From: JANXSS01 sp043729515 | Lineage (GTDB): Bacteria > Pseudomonadota > Gammaproteobacteria > Burkholderiales > Burkholderiaceae_D | Assembly (NCBI GenBank): GCA_043729515.1 | Contig: JAYTLK010000164.1 | Location: 1 to 13,066 of the forward strand | DNA: 13,066 nt | Direction: 5' to 3' | The notes under the pieces: model-generated | Database searches by the model: none | Told to the model about the DNA's origin: nothing | What the model saw: only the letters and a program-made list of their open reading frames with translations | In this document: piece after piece, positions 1-6,397 of the stretch | Layout of the letters: the number at the start of each line of letters is the position of its first letter | Numbering within the stretch: the first letter of the stretch is position 1 | Made by a program: the position numbers and the translations under genes

Positions 1-76
1 CTCCCCGCCATACAACGCATCCAAATCATTTCAGCCGGCAACTCCTGCCTCGGCTTGCCGTCTCGTCGTAAGCATC

Positions 77-99
77 GCAGCCGCTCTTTCGAGCCCTGC
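77..99 (-). other. Imperfect hairpin downstream of the enoyl-CoA hydratase gene
   Basis: Read on the minus strand, this is GCTC-GAAA-GAGC inside an outer GCAG/CTGC stem, separated by a small 1x2 internal loop. The GAAA loop is a stable GNRA type. It lies about 35 bases past the stop codon of the enoyl-CoA hydratase gene, so it could mark or protect the 3' end of that transcript. No T tract follows it, so it is not a standard intrinsic terminator. I see no convincing gene in bases 1-133. Confidence 0.25.
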
Positions 100-133
100 G
101 GTGCCATGCGCTTTCTACGGGAGCCGAACTATA

Positions 134-910
134 TCAAAAATTCTGAAATTTTGGCAAGCGCTTTTCGAGGAAAGCCTTCATGCCTTCCTTCTGGTCCTGC
201 AAGCCAAACGTTGCATGGAACATTCGGCGTTCGGTTTGTACTCCCTGCGCGAGAGGGACCTCATAGGCGCGATTGATGGAATCCTTGATCATCATTACAA
301 CCGGCAACGACATGCCTGCGATGGTTGTGGCCGCTGCCAGTGCTTCGTCTTGCAGCCGTTCGACTGGAACCACCCGCGAAACCAATCCTGCACGCTCCGC
401 TTCATGCGCATCCATCATGCGGGCGGTCAGGCACAGGTCCATTGCCTTGCTTTTGGATACTGCCCGCGGCAGCCGCTGGGTTCCACCTGCACCCGGCATC
501 GTGCCGAGGCGTACTTCCGGCTGACCGAACTGCGCATTTTCGGCAGCAATGATGAAGTCGCACATCATGGCCAGTTCGCAGCCGCCGCCAAGGGCGTAAC
601 CTGCTACTGCTGCGATGACCGGTGTGCGCACGCGCAGGATATGTTCCCAATTACGCGTGATGAATTCGCCCTTGAAAGCATCCATGTGGCTGTAACTTGC
701 CATCGCCGAAATATCGGCACCGGCGGCAAACGCTTTTTCGTCGCCGGTCAGAAGAATGCAGCCGATCGCCTCGTCGGCATCAAAGCCTGCCAGTGCCATG
801 CCGAGTTCATCCATCAGCTGGTCGTTCAAGGCGTTGCGCGCAGCGGGCCGGTGCAGGCGGATCAGTCCGACCTTGCCGTGTACTTCAGTGATGATCGTTT
901 CAAATGTCAT
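134..910 (-). CDS. Enoyl-CoA hydratase/isomerase family protein
   Basis: A 258-residue crotonase-fold enzyme that probably hydrates 2-enoyl-CoA to 3-hydroxyacyl-CoA in cytoplasmic fatty-acid or aromatic-acid degradation. The oxyanion-hole segment AAGADISAM lies at residues 62-70, and GYALGGGCELAMMCD at 104-118. Both glutamates needed for hydratase activity in the mitochondrial-type enzymes are present: Glu112 in GGGCELAMMCD and Glu132 in FGQPEVRLG. This favours a true hydratase over an isomerase or a catalytically altered relative. The length is typical for the family. The ATG at 910 is preceded by AAGGAG eight bases upstream, which supports this start. The gene appears monocistronic: the next minus-strand gene upstream, mltA, is 302 bases away. 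The physiological substrate cannot be read from the sequence, and no other beta-oxidation gene is in view. Confidence 0.93.
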   Translation of the reverse strand: MTFETIITEVHGKVGLIRLHRPAARNALNDQLMDELGMALAGFDADEAIGCILLTGDEKAFAAGADISAMASYSHMDAFKGEFITRNWEHILRVRTPVIAAVAGYALGGGCELAMMCDFIIAAENAQFGQPEVRLGTMPGAGGTQRLPRAVSKSKAMDLCLTARMMDAHEAERAGLVSRVVPVERLQDEALAAATTIAGMSLPVVMMIKDSINRAYEVPLAQGVQTERRMFHATFGLQDQKEGMKAFLEKRLPKFQNF

Positions 911-1037
911 GTTGCAATCTCCTTGCTGGAAGTAAAGATAAGCGCGTGAGACGATGCGACCACGCGTTCGGCGAATTCATGTAACACCGCCCTGCATCAT
1001 GTACAAGCATCGGTGATGTGTGGCGACACGGCTGTTC

Positions 1038-1051
1038 GACGGCATGCCGTC
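1038..1051. repeat. Perfect 14-base palindrome GACGGCATGCCGTC
   Basis: The sequence equals its own reverse complement. It sits about 130 bases upstream of the hydratase start codon and about 160 bases past the mltA stop. That position would suit an operator for the hydratase gene or a transcript-end hairpin, but no T tract flanks it on either strand. Function is unproven. Confidence 0.5.
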
Positions 1052-1089
1052 AATAAACTGCTGCCAAAATGGCTCGCACCTCCTATCGA

Positions 1090-1123
1090 CACCATGAACA
1101 CCATGAACACCATTAACACCATG
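1090..1123. repeat. Short tandem repeat, 9-base unit CACCATGAA
   Basis: There are two exact copies (1090-1098 and 1099-1107), a third with one change (CACCATTAA, 1108-1116), and a partial fourth (CACCATG, 1117-1123). It lies in the non-coding gap after mltA. Such short arrays can vary in copy number by replication slippage. No coding role is apparent on either strand. Confidence 0.85.
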
Positions 1124-1212
1124 CCGTCGTTGGCTTCCCTGTTCGATGAGCGCTGGTGTTTAACCTTCGCCTGCAGCATGAGACCGCCATCCGACGGAGC
1201 CGCACCGGGTAT

Positions 1213-2424
1213 TTATTTCGGCAACAGCACCCACATCCGGCCACGCTGCTTCATCTTGCCGGCCAATTCCCCTGCTGCAGCCCCGAAACCCCAGAACACG
1301 TCAGCGCGCACCGGGTTGCGGATCGCGCCGCCCGTATCCTGTGCCAGCATAAGGCGCTGCAGTGGCGTCTCGCTGGCCGGCTGTGTCGTGGCAAGAAAGA
1401 CCGGAGCACCGAGCGGAATGAACTGCGCATCGATGGCGATCGAACGTTGTGCCGTAAGAGGTATGCCGAGCGCGCCTTTTGGTCCCTTGCCCGGGTCAAT
1501 CAGTTTCTCTTCCCGAAAAAAAACATAGCTTGGATTTGCATTGAGCACTTCTTGCTGCCGGGCGGGATGGGCTGCAATCCACGCCTTGATGCTTTGCGCC
1601 GATGCCTGATCAAGGGTCATTTCTCCCCGCTCGACCAGGAAACGGCCGATCGATTTGTAGGGATGTCCGTTCTGGTCTGCATAGGCGAGGCGAATGGTTT
1701 CCTTGCCTTCTGCAAGCTGCACTCGACCCGAGCCCTGCACCTGCAGGAAAAATGCATCGACCGCATCGTCGACCCAGACCAGCTCTTTGCCCGCCAGTAA
1801 ATCGTTCTGGAACAGCTCTGCGCGGGTCCAGTATGGCGCGACTTTGTTTGCCTGCAAGCGGCCGCGCAGGCGCAGGCTTTTCAGTTCCGAATAGACGCCT
1901 GCCAGATCGACCGTCAGCAAATCGTCCGGCATCCGGTGCAGCGGTGTCTGATACACGCCGCCGCGCTTGCGGGAGCCACGCAGGAGCGGCTCGTAGTAGC
2001 CGGTAACAAGTCCCGTGTCAGTGCCGTCGGGATTGATGACCTGATGGGGCATGAAAAAAGTCTCGAAGTACAGGCGTACTGCCTTCGCATCGGCTGCCGT
2101 CACGTCACGCGCGACGGTGCAGGCTTGCTTCCATTCGGGCTTGCGGATCAGCACCTCGCATGAACTGCGAAATGCCGGAAAAGCTTCCCGCAAATCGTCC
2201 TGCTGCCATCCGGGCATGGCTGCGAAACTGGCTGGGCGCAACACTGCACCAGACACAACCGGTGGCACCACTCCGCCCGGGGCCGTTGCCGTGCCTGGCG
2301 CGACAGCGCCGGATGCTGCAGGAGGCGGCGATGTCACGGGTCGGTCCGGACGCGTGGTACTGCAACCGGCCAGCACCATCGATAGAAACATCGCTTGGGA
2401 TAGACTATGACGCAAGATTGACAT
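1213..2424 (-). CDS. mltA: Membrane-bound lytic murein transglycosylase A, lipoprotein
   Basis: A 403-residue outer-membrane lipoprotein that cleaves the beta-1,4 bond of peptidoglycan glycan strands, forming 1,6-anhydromuramic acid ends. The N-terminus is a lipoprotein signal with the lipobox LAGC, lipidated Cys21 and Ser at +2, which favours sorting to the outer membrane. A Pro/Ala/Gly-rich linker runs to about residue 60. The MltA domain follows, with TGYYEP at 141-146 and FFLQVQGSGR at 225-234. The C-terminal 3D domain carries AQDTGGAI, whose Asp363 matches the catalytic aspartate of the family. The ATG at 2424 gives a sensible signal peptide, but no Shine-Dalgarno is visible before it; an in-frame ATG at codon 12 would cut into the signal peptide. 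The start lies 14 bases from the start of a plus-strand gene, so its promoter probably lies within that gene. Confidence 0.95.
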   Translation of the reverse strand: MSILRHSLSQAMFLSMVLAGCSTTRPDRPVTSPPPAASGAVAPGTATAPGGVVPPVVSGAVLRPASFAAMPGWQQDDLREAFPAFRSSCEVLIRKPEWKQACTVARDVTAADAKAVRLYFETFFMPHQVINPDGTDTGLVTGYYEPLLRGSRKRGGVYQTPLHRMPDDLLTVDLAGVYSELKSLRLRGRLQANKVAPYWTRAELFQNDLLAGKELVWVDDAVDAFFLQVQGSGRVQLAEGKETIRLAYADQNGHPYKSIGRFLVERGEMTLDQASAQSIKAWIAAHPARQQEVLNANPSYVFFREEKLIDPGKGPKGALGIPLTAQRSIAIDAQFIPLGAPVFLATTQPASETPLQRLMLAQDTGGAIRNPVRADVFWGFGAAAGELAGKMKQRGRMWVLLPK

Positions 2425-2438
2425 GGGAGGGACCGGCT

Positions 2439-2576
2439 ATGTGGCTGTTGTTGCTGGAGGCTTTTTTGGCCATGATGGTATTGGTCTTCATCGTCTGGTG
2501 GACGATGTTTTCAGGGCGCTCGCCCGACCAGCGGCGTCCGCGCGAGGATGACCGCGACGGCTCCGACACCCGCTAG
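2439..2576 (+). CDS. Small single-pass membrane protein, 45 residues, function unknown
   Basis: A short reading frame from ATG 2439 to TAG 2576. GGGAGGG at 2425-2431 lies seven bases upstream and is one of the best ribosome binding sites in the window. Residues 2-24 form one hydrophobic segment (WLLLLEAFLAMMVLVFIVWW) followed by MFSGR. The last 20 residues are hydrophilic, dense in Arg and Asp, and probably cytoplasmic or periplasmic tail. I do not recognise a named family. It sits between divergent mltA and convergent apaG, and its promoter would have to lie inside the 5' end of mltA on the opposite strand. Being short and membrane-bound, it could modulate an envelope enzyme such as MltA, but that is inference from position only. 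Confidence 0.7.
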   Translation: MWLLLLEAFLAMMVLVFIVWWTMFSGRSPDQRRPREDDRDGSDTR

Positions 2577-2648
2577 CGTCTGCCACATTTTCCGGCTTTC
2601 TTGCTGGCTTCAAGAGTGAAAACCGTCCGTCGGCCGGGCGCAGCGTGC

Positions 2649-3023
2649 CTAATGCAAGGTGCGTGGCAACGACAGGACGAATTCCGGGATCCTGGCGACG
2701 AATTGCTCGCCATCTTCCGCCACGCAGAAGTATTCTCCGGTCATCGACCCGTGCGGCGTCATCAGGGAAGCGCCACTGGTGTAGTCAAACTGTTCGCCTG
2801 GCTGCAGCAGCGGCTGGTGTCCGACGACGCCCAGTCCACGTACGTTTTCCACATGGTTGTTGGCGTCCGTGATGGTCCAGAGGCGCGAGATCACCTGAGC
2901 CGCGACCTGACCTGTGTTGCGGATCGTGACGGCGTAGGCAAACACATATTTGCTGCGGTCAGGGTCGGATTGATCGTCGAGATACTGCGTCCGGACCGAC
3001 ACGGTCAATTCATAGGCCGACAT
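2649..3023 (-). CDS. apaG: ApaG-family protein (DUF525)
   Basis: A 124-residue single-domain protein covering the complete ApaG/DUF525 fold, an immunoglobulin-like beta sandwich. The family's GxGxxG-like loop is present as GLGVVG at residues 63-68, followed by the conserved QPLLQPGEQFDYTSGASL stretch and the GSMTGEY segment at 92-98. In enterobacteria apaG neighbours apaH and is linked to Co2+/Mg2+ and Ap4A-related phenotypes, but the biochemical role is unsettled. The ATG at 3023 is preceded by AAGGA seven bases upstream. The gene is transcribed divergently from rpe and converges on the small membrane-protein gene, 72 bases from its stop. Family assignment is firm; function is not. Confidence 0.93.
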   Translation of the reverse strand: MSAYELTVSVRTQYLDDQSDPDRSKYVFAYAVTIRNTGQVAAQVISRLWTITDANNHVENVRGLGVVGHQPLLQPGEQFDYTSGASLMTPHGSMTGEYFCVAEDGEQFVARIPEFVLSLPRTLH

Positions 3024-3238
3024 TACACATTCCTTGTTTCAATTCTGAGATGGCGCGAAGCCGCGTCAGGGCAGCTGTCAGGGCAGCTGTCAGGATAAAG
3101 CGTCAGTGACCGCACGCCTGACCGCCGCCAGGCGGCTGGAAGTTGTCAGTATTGCACAATGCACCTGGGTGCTGCAGCCGAACGCCATACTTCACGCGAC
3201 GACGTTAGAATGCCGGTTCACCGTCTTCGAGGAACGCC
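3024..3238. promoter_or_regulatory. Divergent apaG/rpe intergenic region
   Basis: These 215 bases must carry promoters for apaG (leftward) and rpe (rightward). For rpe the best -10-like element is TAGAAT at 3206-3211, 27 bases before the ATG, but no good -35 accompanies it at normal spacing. The region also holds a 12-base tandem duplication at 3067-3090. I found no other gene in it. Confidence 0.4.
3067..3094. repeat. Tandem duplication of CAGGGCAGCTGT
   Basis: There are two exact 12-base copies, 3067-3078 and 3079-3090, followed by a partial third (CAGG, 3091-3094). Each copy contains the palindrome CAGCTG. The duplication lies 44 bases upstream of the apaG start codon, where apaG transcription or translation signals would be expected. 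It may be a slippage duplication or a pair of protein-binding sites. Confidence 0.8.
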
Positions 3239-3904
3239 ATGCCACACTATCGTATCGCCCCCAGCATCCTCTCCGCCGATTTTGCCCGCCTGGGTGAAGA
3301 AGTACGCAATGTCGTGGCGGCCGGCGCCGACATCATCCATTTCGACGTGATGGACAACCATTACGTGCCGAACCTGACCATCGGGCCGCTGGTCTGCGAA
3401 GCGATCCGCCCGCACGTGCAGGTGCCGATCGACGTCCATCTGATGGTCAGGCCGGTGGACCGCATCATTCCCGACTTTGCCAAGGCCGGCGCCAACATCA
3501 TCAGCTTTCATCCGGAAGCCTCGGAACATGTGGATCGCAGCTTGCAACTGATTCGCGATCATGGCTGCAAGGCGGGGCTGGTGTTCAATCCCGGCACGTC
3601 CCTGCATTACCTCGAGCACGTGATGGACAAGATCGACCTGATCCTGATCATGTCGGTCAACCCTGGCTTTGGCGGCCAGTCTTTCATTCCCCATGCCCTG
3701 AAAAAAATTGCTGCCGTGCGGGCGATGATCGACGCCACTGGCCGTGACATCCTGCTCGAAGTCGATGGGGGCATCAAGATCGACAACATCGCAGCTGCCG
3801 CGAAAGCCGGTGCAGATACCTTCGTGGCCGGCTCGGCTATTTTCGGCAAACCGGATTACAAGGCCGTGATCGATGCCATGCGGACCCAGCTCGCCGACGT
3901 ATGA
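3239..3904 (+). CDS. rpe: Ribulose-phosphate 3-epimerase
   Basis: A 221-residue TIM-barrel enzyme that interconverts ribulose 5-phosphate and xylulose 5-phosphate in the pentose phosphate pathway (and the Calvin cycle where present). Metal-binding and catalytic positions of the family are all visible: His34 and Asp36 in HFDVMD, His67 in DVHLMV, and Asp176 in EVDGGI. The phosphate-binding segments are NPGFGGQSF at 141-149 and GSAIFG near the C-terminus. The start ATG at 3239 has GAGGA five bases upstream. Length matches the family. It is followed on the same strand by the trp leader region, but a promoter candidate there suggests that trp transcription starts separately. Confidence 0.97.
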   Translation: MPHYRIAPSILSADFARLGEEVRNVVAAGADIIHFDVMDNHYVPNLTIGPLVCEAIRPHVQVPIDVHLMVRPVDRIIPDFAKAGANIISFHPEASEHVDRSLQLIRDHGCKAGLVFNPGTSLHYLEHVMDKIDLILIMSVNPGFGGQSFIPHALKKIAAVRAMIDATGRDILLEVDGGIKIDNIAAAAKAGADTFVAGSAIFGKPDYKAVIDAMRTQLADV

Positions 3905-3940
3905 CCGGGACTGCGGCCGATGAAATGGCGCTGGATGCCA

Positions 3941-3950
3941 CCTGTACAGG
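3941..3950. promoter_or_regulatory. Perfect palindrome CCTGTACAGG over the proposed trp -35 element
   Basis: A 10-base sequence equal to its reverse complement, 37 bases after the rpe stop. It contains the TGTACA that best fits the -35 box of the trp promoter candidate. It could be an operator, or simply a symmetrical -35 region. It does not resemble the enterobacterial TrpR operator as I know it. Confidence 0.3.
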
Positions 3951-3972
3951 TCTTTATTTCCGATGGTATAGT
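3943..3972 (+). promoter_or_regulatory. Candidate sigma-70-type promoter for the trp operon
   Basis: TGTACA (3943-3948; four of six matches to TTGACA) and TATAGT (3967-3972; five of six matches to TATAAT) are separated by 18 bases. Transcription would begin near 3980, giving a leader of about 60 bases before the leader-peptide ATG and about 300 bases before trpE. The position between rpe and the leader peptide is what an attenuated operon would need. This is a pattern match only. Confidence 0.45.
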
Positions 3973-4042
3973 TTCGTCGGCAACTCGCCGTTCCCTCATT
4001 CATCGCTCCACGCCGGAATTTCCGGTTTTCCATGATCCGTAC

Positions 4043-4132
4043 ATGATGTTCCTCGATAAAAAACGCACTGCCGCCATCACCAGCGCCCCCGGGGCCTGGC
4101 TGTGGCGACGCTGGCAATCGCGGGCGCACTGA
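4043..4132 (+). CDS. trpL: Probable trp operon leader peptide
   Basis: A 29-residue frame that ends with Trp19, Leu, Trp21, Arg, Arg, Trp24 and then a short tail before TGA at 4130-4132. Three Trp codons (4097-4099, 4103-4105, 4112-4114) within six positions, placed directly upstream of trpE and downstream of a promoter candidate, is the hallmark of a leader peptide whose translation senses charged tRNA-Trp. It starts with two ATGs (4043 and 4046), so the true start could be either. No strong Shine-Dalgarno is visible. The frame stays open upstream as far as 3920, but those codons lie across the proposed promoter and are unlikely to be translated. The assignment rests on Trp clustering, position and the downstream structures; expression is unproven. 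Confidence 0.75.
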   Translation: MMFLDKKRTAAITSAPGAWLWRRWQSRAH

Positions 4133-4148
4133 ACTGCTGCGCACCGAC

Positions 4149-4230
4149 ACTGCAATGCTGCAGTCCGGGTGATGATCCAACATCCTTGCCACGTTGACTT
4201 CCCCGGCGACTTCCGCCAGACGCGTTTTTT
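4149..4230 (+). promoter_or_regulatory. Candidate transcription attenuator of the trp operon
   Basis: Three mutually exclusive pairings can be drawn by eye. First, ACTGCA (4149-4154) pairs with TGCAGT (4159-4164) around a four-base loop. Second, AGTCCGGG (4162-4169) pairs with CCCGG plus ACT in 4202-4211, leaving a two-base bulge; this uses bases of the first stem and would be the antiterminator. Third, GGCG (4205-4208) pairs with CGCC (4214-4217), possibly extended by CGTT (4192-4195) with GACG (4219-4222), just before T6 at 4225-4230; this would be the terminator. The second pairing blocks the third. The terminator is the weakest part: the core stem is four pairs and lies seven bases before the T run. 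The leader-peptide stop is 16 bases before the first stem, so the link between ribosome stalling and structure choice may involve other pairings near the Trp codons. Confidence 0.5.
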
Positions 4231-4281
4231 ATTCAACCCCGCCGCGACGATCGTGCTCCGACACGCGGCCTGGAGAAACAC

Positions 4282-5790
4282 ATGACCGAACTCGAATTCA
4301 AGTCGCTTGCCGCGCAAGGTTACAACCGCATCCCGTTGATCGCCGAAGCCTTCGCCGATCTTGAAACGCCGCTTACGCTCTACCTGAAACTGGCCCAGAC
4401 CCAGAATCACGGCAAGAACAGTTTTCTGCTCGAATCGGTGGTCGGCGGCGAACGCTTCGGCCGCTATTCATTCATCGGTTTGCCAGCGGCGACCGTGATG
4501 CGCTGCACCGGCAATCACACGGAAGTCATTCGCAACGGCAGCGTGATCGAAACCCACGACGGCAATCCGCTGGAATTCATCATCGACTTCCAGGCGCGCT
4601 ACAAGGTTGCGCTGCGCCCGGGCATGCCGCGTTTCTGCGGCGGCCTGGCGGGCTATTTCGGTTACGACACGGTGCGCCACATCGAGAAGCGGCTGGCCGA
4701 CTCGACGCCGAAAGACGATCTTGGCCTGCCCGACATCCAGTTGCTGGTGACCGAAGAGTTGGCGGTGATCGACAATCTCTCCGGCAAGCTGTATCTGATC
4801 GTGTATGCCGACCCGAGCCATCCGGAAGCGTTTTCGCGGGCTCGTCAGCGGTTGAAGGACCTGCGGGCGATGCTGCGCCGGGCTGTCGACGTGCCGGTGA
4901 CCTCGGCGTCCGTTCGCACCGACACCATCCGCGATTTTCCGCGTGATGCCTATTTGAAGGCAGTCGAAAAAGCCAAGCAATACGTCATGGCGGGCGACCT
5001 GATGCAGGTCCAGATCGGCCAGCGGATCAGGAAGCCGTATGTCGATTCACCGCTCACGCTGTATCGCGCGCTGCGTTCGCTGAACCCGTCCCCCTACATG
5101 TATTTTTATAATTTCGGCGACATGCAGATCGTTGGCGCATCGCCTGAAATCCTGGTACGCAACGAAACGTTGACCGGCGGCGAACATGCCGGACAAAAGA
5201 AGATCACGATTCGTCCGCTGGCCGGCACCCGGCCGCGTGGCTCGACGCCGGAATCCGACGCCGCCTTGGCGCGCGAGCTGCTGGCCGATCCGAAGGAAAT
5301 CGCCGAACACGTGATGCTGATCGACCTTGCGCGCAACGACATCGGCCGCATCGCCCAGACCGGCAGCGTGAAGGTTACCGACAAGCTGGTGATCGAAAAA
5401 TATTCACATGTGCAGCACATCGTTTCGAACGTCGAAGGCTTGCTGAAGCCGGGACTGTCGAACCTGGATGTCTTGAAAGCCACCTTCCCGGCCGGCACGC
5501 TCTCCGGTGCGCCCAAGGTGCGGGCCATGGAAGTCATCGACGAGCTGGAGCTGACCAAGCGCGGCGTCTATGGCGGTGCCTGCGGCTATCTGTCCTATGG
5601 CGGCGAGATGGACCTGGCGATTGCGATTCGCACCGGCGTCATTCGCGACGGCATGCTGTACGTTCAGGCGGCAGCCGGCATCGTTGCCGACTCGGTGCCG
5701 GAGATGGAATGGCAGGAGACCGAGAACAAGGCGCGTGCCGTCTTGCGCGCCGCCGAGCAGGTACAGGACGGACTGGACGGGGAGTTCTGA
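4282..5790 (+). CDS. trpE: Anthranilate synthase component I
   Basis: A 502-residue chorismate-binding subunit that, with TrpG, converts chorismate and glutamine to anthranilate, the first committed step of tryptophan synthesis. The N-terminal feedback-inhibition motif LLES is at residues 49-52, followed by GRYSFIG, so tryptophan inhibition is expected. Catalytic-domain motifs appear in order: PSPYMYFYNFGD, GASPEILVR, TIRPLAGTRPRG, EHVMLIDLARNDIGR, FPAGTLSGAPKVRAME and GVYGGACGYLSYGG. The ATG at 4282 has GGAG six bases upstream. The trpG ATG begins one base after this TGA, so the two subunits should be made in coupled amounts. The gene lies directly behind the putative leader peptide and attenuator. 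Confidence 0.98.
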   Translation: MTELEFKSLAAQGYNRIPLIAEAFADLETPLTLYLKLAQTQNHGKNSFLLESVVGGERFGRYSFIGLPAATVMRCTGNHTEVIRNGSVIETHDGNPLEFIIDFQARYKVALRPGMPRFCGGLAGYFGYDTVRHIEKRLADSTPKDDLGLPDIQLLVTEELAVIDNLSGKLYLIVYADPSHPEAFSRARQRLKDLRAMLRRAVDVPVTSASVRTDTIRDFPRDAYLKAVEKAKQYVMAGDLMQVQIGQRIRKPYVDSPLTLYRALRSLNPSPYMYFYNFGDMQIVGASPEILVRNETLTGGEHAGQKKITIRPLAGTRPRGSTPESDAALARELLADPKEIAEHVMLIDLARNDIGRIAQTGSVKVTDKLVIEKYSHVQHIVSNVEGLLKPGLSNLDVLKATFPAGTLSGAPKVRAMEVIDELELTKRGVYGGACGYLSYGGEMDLAIAIRTGVIRDGMLYVQAAAGIVADSVPEMEWQETENKARAVLRAAEQVQDGLDGEF

Positions 5791-5791
5791 C

Positions 5792-6355
5792 ATGCTGCTC
5801 ATGATCGACAACTACGATTCCTTCACCTACAACCTGGTGCAGTATTTCGGCGAGCTGGGGGAAGACGTGCGCACGGTGCGCAACGACGAAATCACCACCG
5901 ACGAGATCGCCGCGCTGGCGCCAACCCGCATCTGCATCTCGCCCGGCCCCTGCACGCCACTGGAAGCCGGTGTGTCGGTGCCGGTGCTGCAGCGCTTCGC
6001 CGGGCAGATTCCGATTCTGGGCGTGTGTCTGGGCCATCAGAGCATCGGCGCGGCATTCGGCGGCAAGGTGGTGCGGGCGCAGGAAGTCATGCACGGCAAG
6101 ACCTCGGTGATCCATCACACGGGCGCCGGCGTCTTTCGCGATCTGCCGCCGGATTATCTGGTGACCCGCTATCACTCGCTGGCCATCGAGCGCGCCTCAT
6201 TGCCGGATTGCCTGGAAGTGACGGCCTGGACCGACGATGGCGAGATCATGGCCGTGCGGCACAAGACGCTGGCGGTGGAGGGCGTGCAGTTTCATCCGGA
6301 GTCGATCCTTTCCGAACATGGCCATGCGCTTCTCAAAAACTTCCTGAGTTCCTGA
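5792..6355 (+). CDS. trpG: Anthranilate synthase component II, glutamine amidotransferase
   Basis: A 187-residue class I (triad) glutamine amidotransferase that supplies ammonia to TrpE. It starts MLLMIDNYDSFTYN, the usual beginning of the family. The nucleophile Cys79 is in GVCLGHQ, and the other triad residues His168 and Glu170 are in FHPES. The oxyanion-loop SPGPCTP is at 50-56. The ATG at 5792 is one base after the trpE stop, and its Shine-Dalgarno (GGGGAG) lies inside the end of trpE, so translation is probably coupled. The frame is open further upstream, but that part overlaps trpE and is not coding. It is not fused to TrpD, unlike in some enterobacteria. The same protein sometimes also serves PabB in folate synthesis; no pabA is in view. 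Confidence 0.97.
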   Translation: MLLMIDNYDSFTYNLVQYFGELGEDVRTVRNDEITTDEIAALAPTRICISPGPCTPLEAGVSVPVLQRFAGQIPILGVCLGHQSIGAAFGGKVVRAQEVMHGKTSVIHHTGAGVFRDLPPDYLVTRYHSLAIERASLPDCLEVTAWTDDGEIMAVRHKTLAVEGVQFHPESILSEHGHALLKNFLSS

Positions 6356-6397
6356 GGCATGCACGCCTCCGACCTGCCACGCATCGAGCCCATTTCC

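Larger units (their letters stand above)
911..1212. other. 302-base intergenic region between mltA and the hydratase gene
   Basis: No convincing gene is present. The region must hold the 3' end of the mltA transcript and the promoter of the hydratase gene, both on the minus strand. It contains a perfect 14-base palindrome (1038-1051) and a 9-base tandem repeat (1090-1123). A minus-strand frame at 997-1179 (60 codons) is open, but it mainly translates the repeat into a Met-Val-Phe run and has no clear ribosome binding site, so I do not call it. No T-tailed hairpin was found after mltA. Confidence 0.6.

Noticed and set aside
1..107. Minus-strand frame open from an ATG at 107 to the left window edge (about 35 codons)
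   Set aside because: It has no good ribosome binding site, uses several rare codons, and its translation is not recognisable. Too little is in the window to call a gene.
101..949. Long plus-strand frame (282 codons) over the hydratase gene
   Set aside because: It lies antisense to a clear enoyl-CoA hydratase, has no recognisable domain, and its Cys/His/Arg-rich composition is typical of a shadow frame in GC-rich DNA.
997..1179. Minus-strand 60-codon frame with a Met-Val-Phe repeat after mltA
   Set aside because: The hydrophobic run is just the translated 9-base tandem repeat. No ribosome binding site or family match is evident.
3920..4042. Upstream extension of the leader-peptide frame to an ATG at 3920
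   Set aside because: These codons cover the promoter candidate, and the ATG has no convincing ribosome binding site. Only the Trp-rich 3' part is supported.
3905..4042. Possible decayed gph gene between rpe and trpE
   Set aside because: No HAD-phosphatase motif (DxDGTLxDS type) could be seen in any frame of the interval.
3218..4192. 324-codon minus-strand frame opposite rpe and the trp leader
   Set aside because: It is antisense to rpe, rich in His/Asp/Arg with no domain pattern, and overlaps the better-supported leader peptide.
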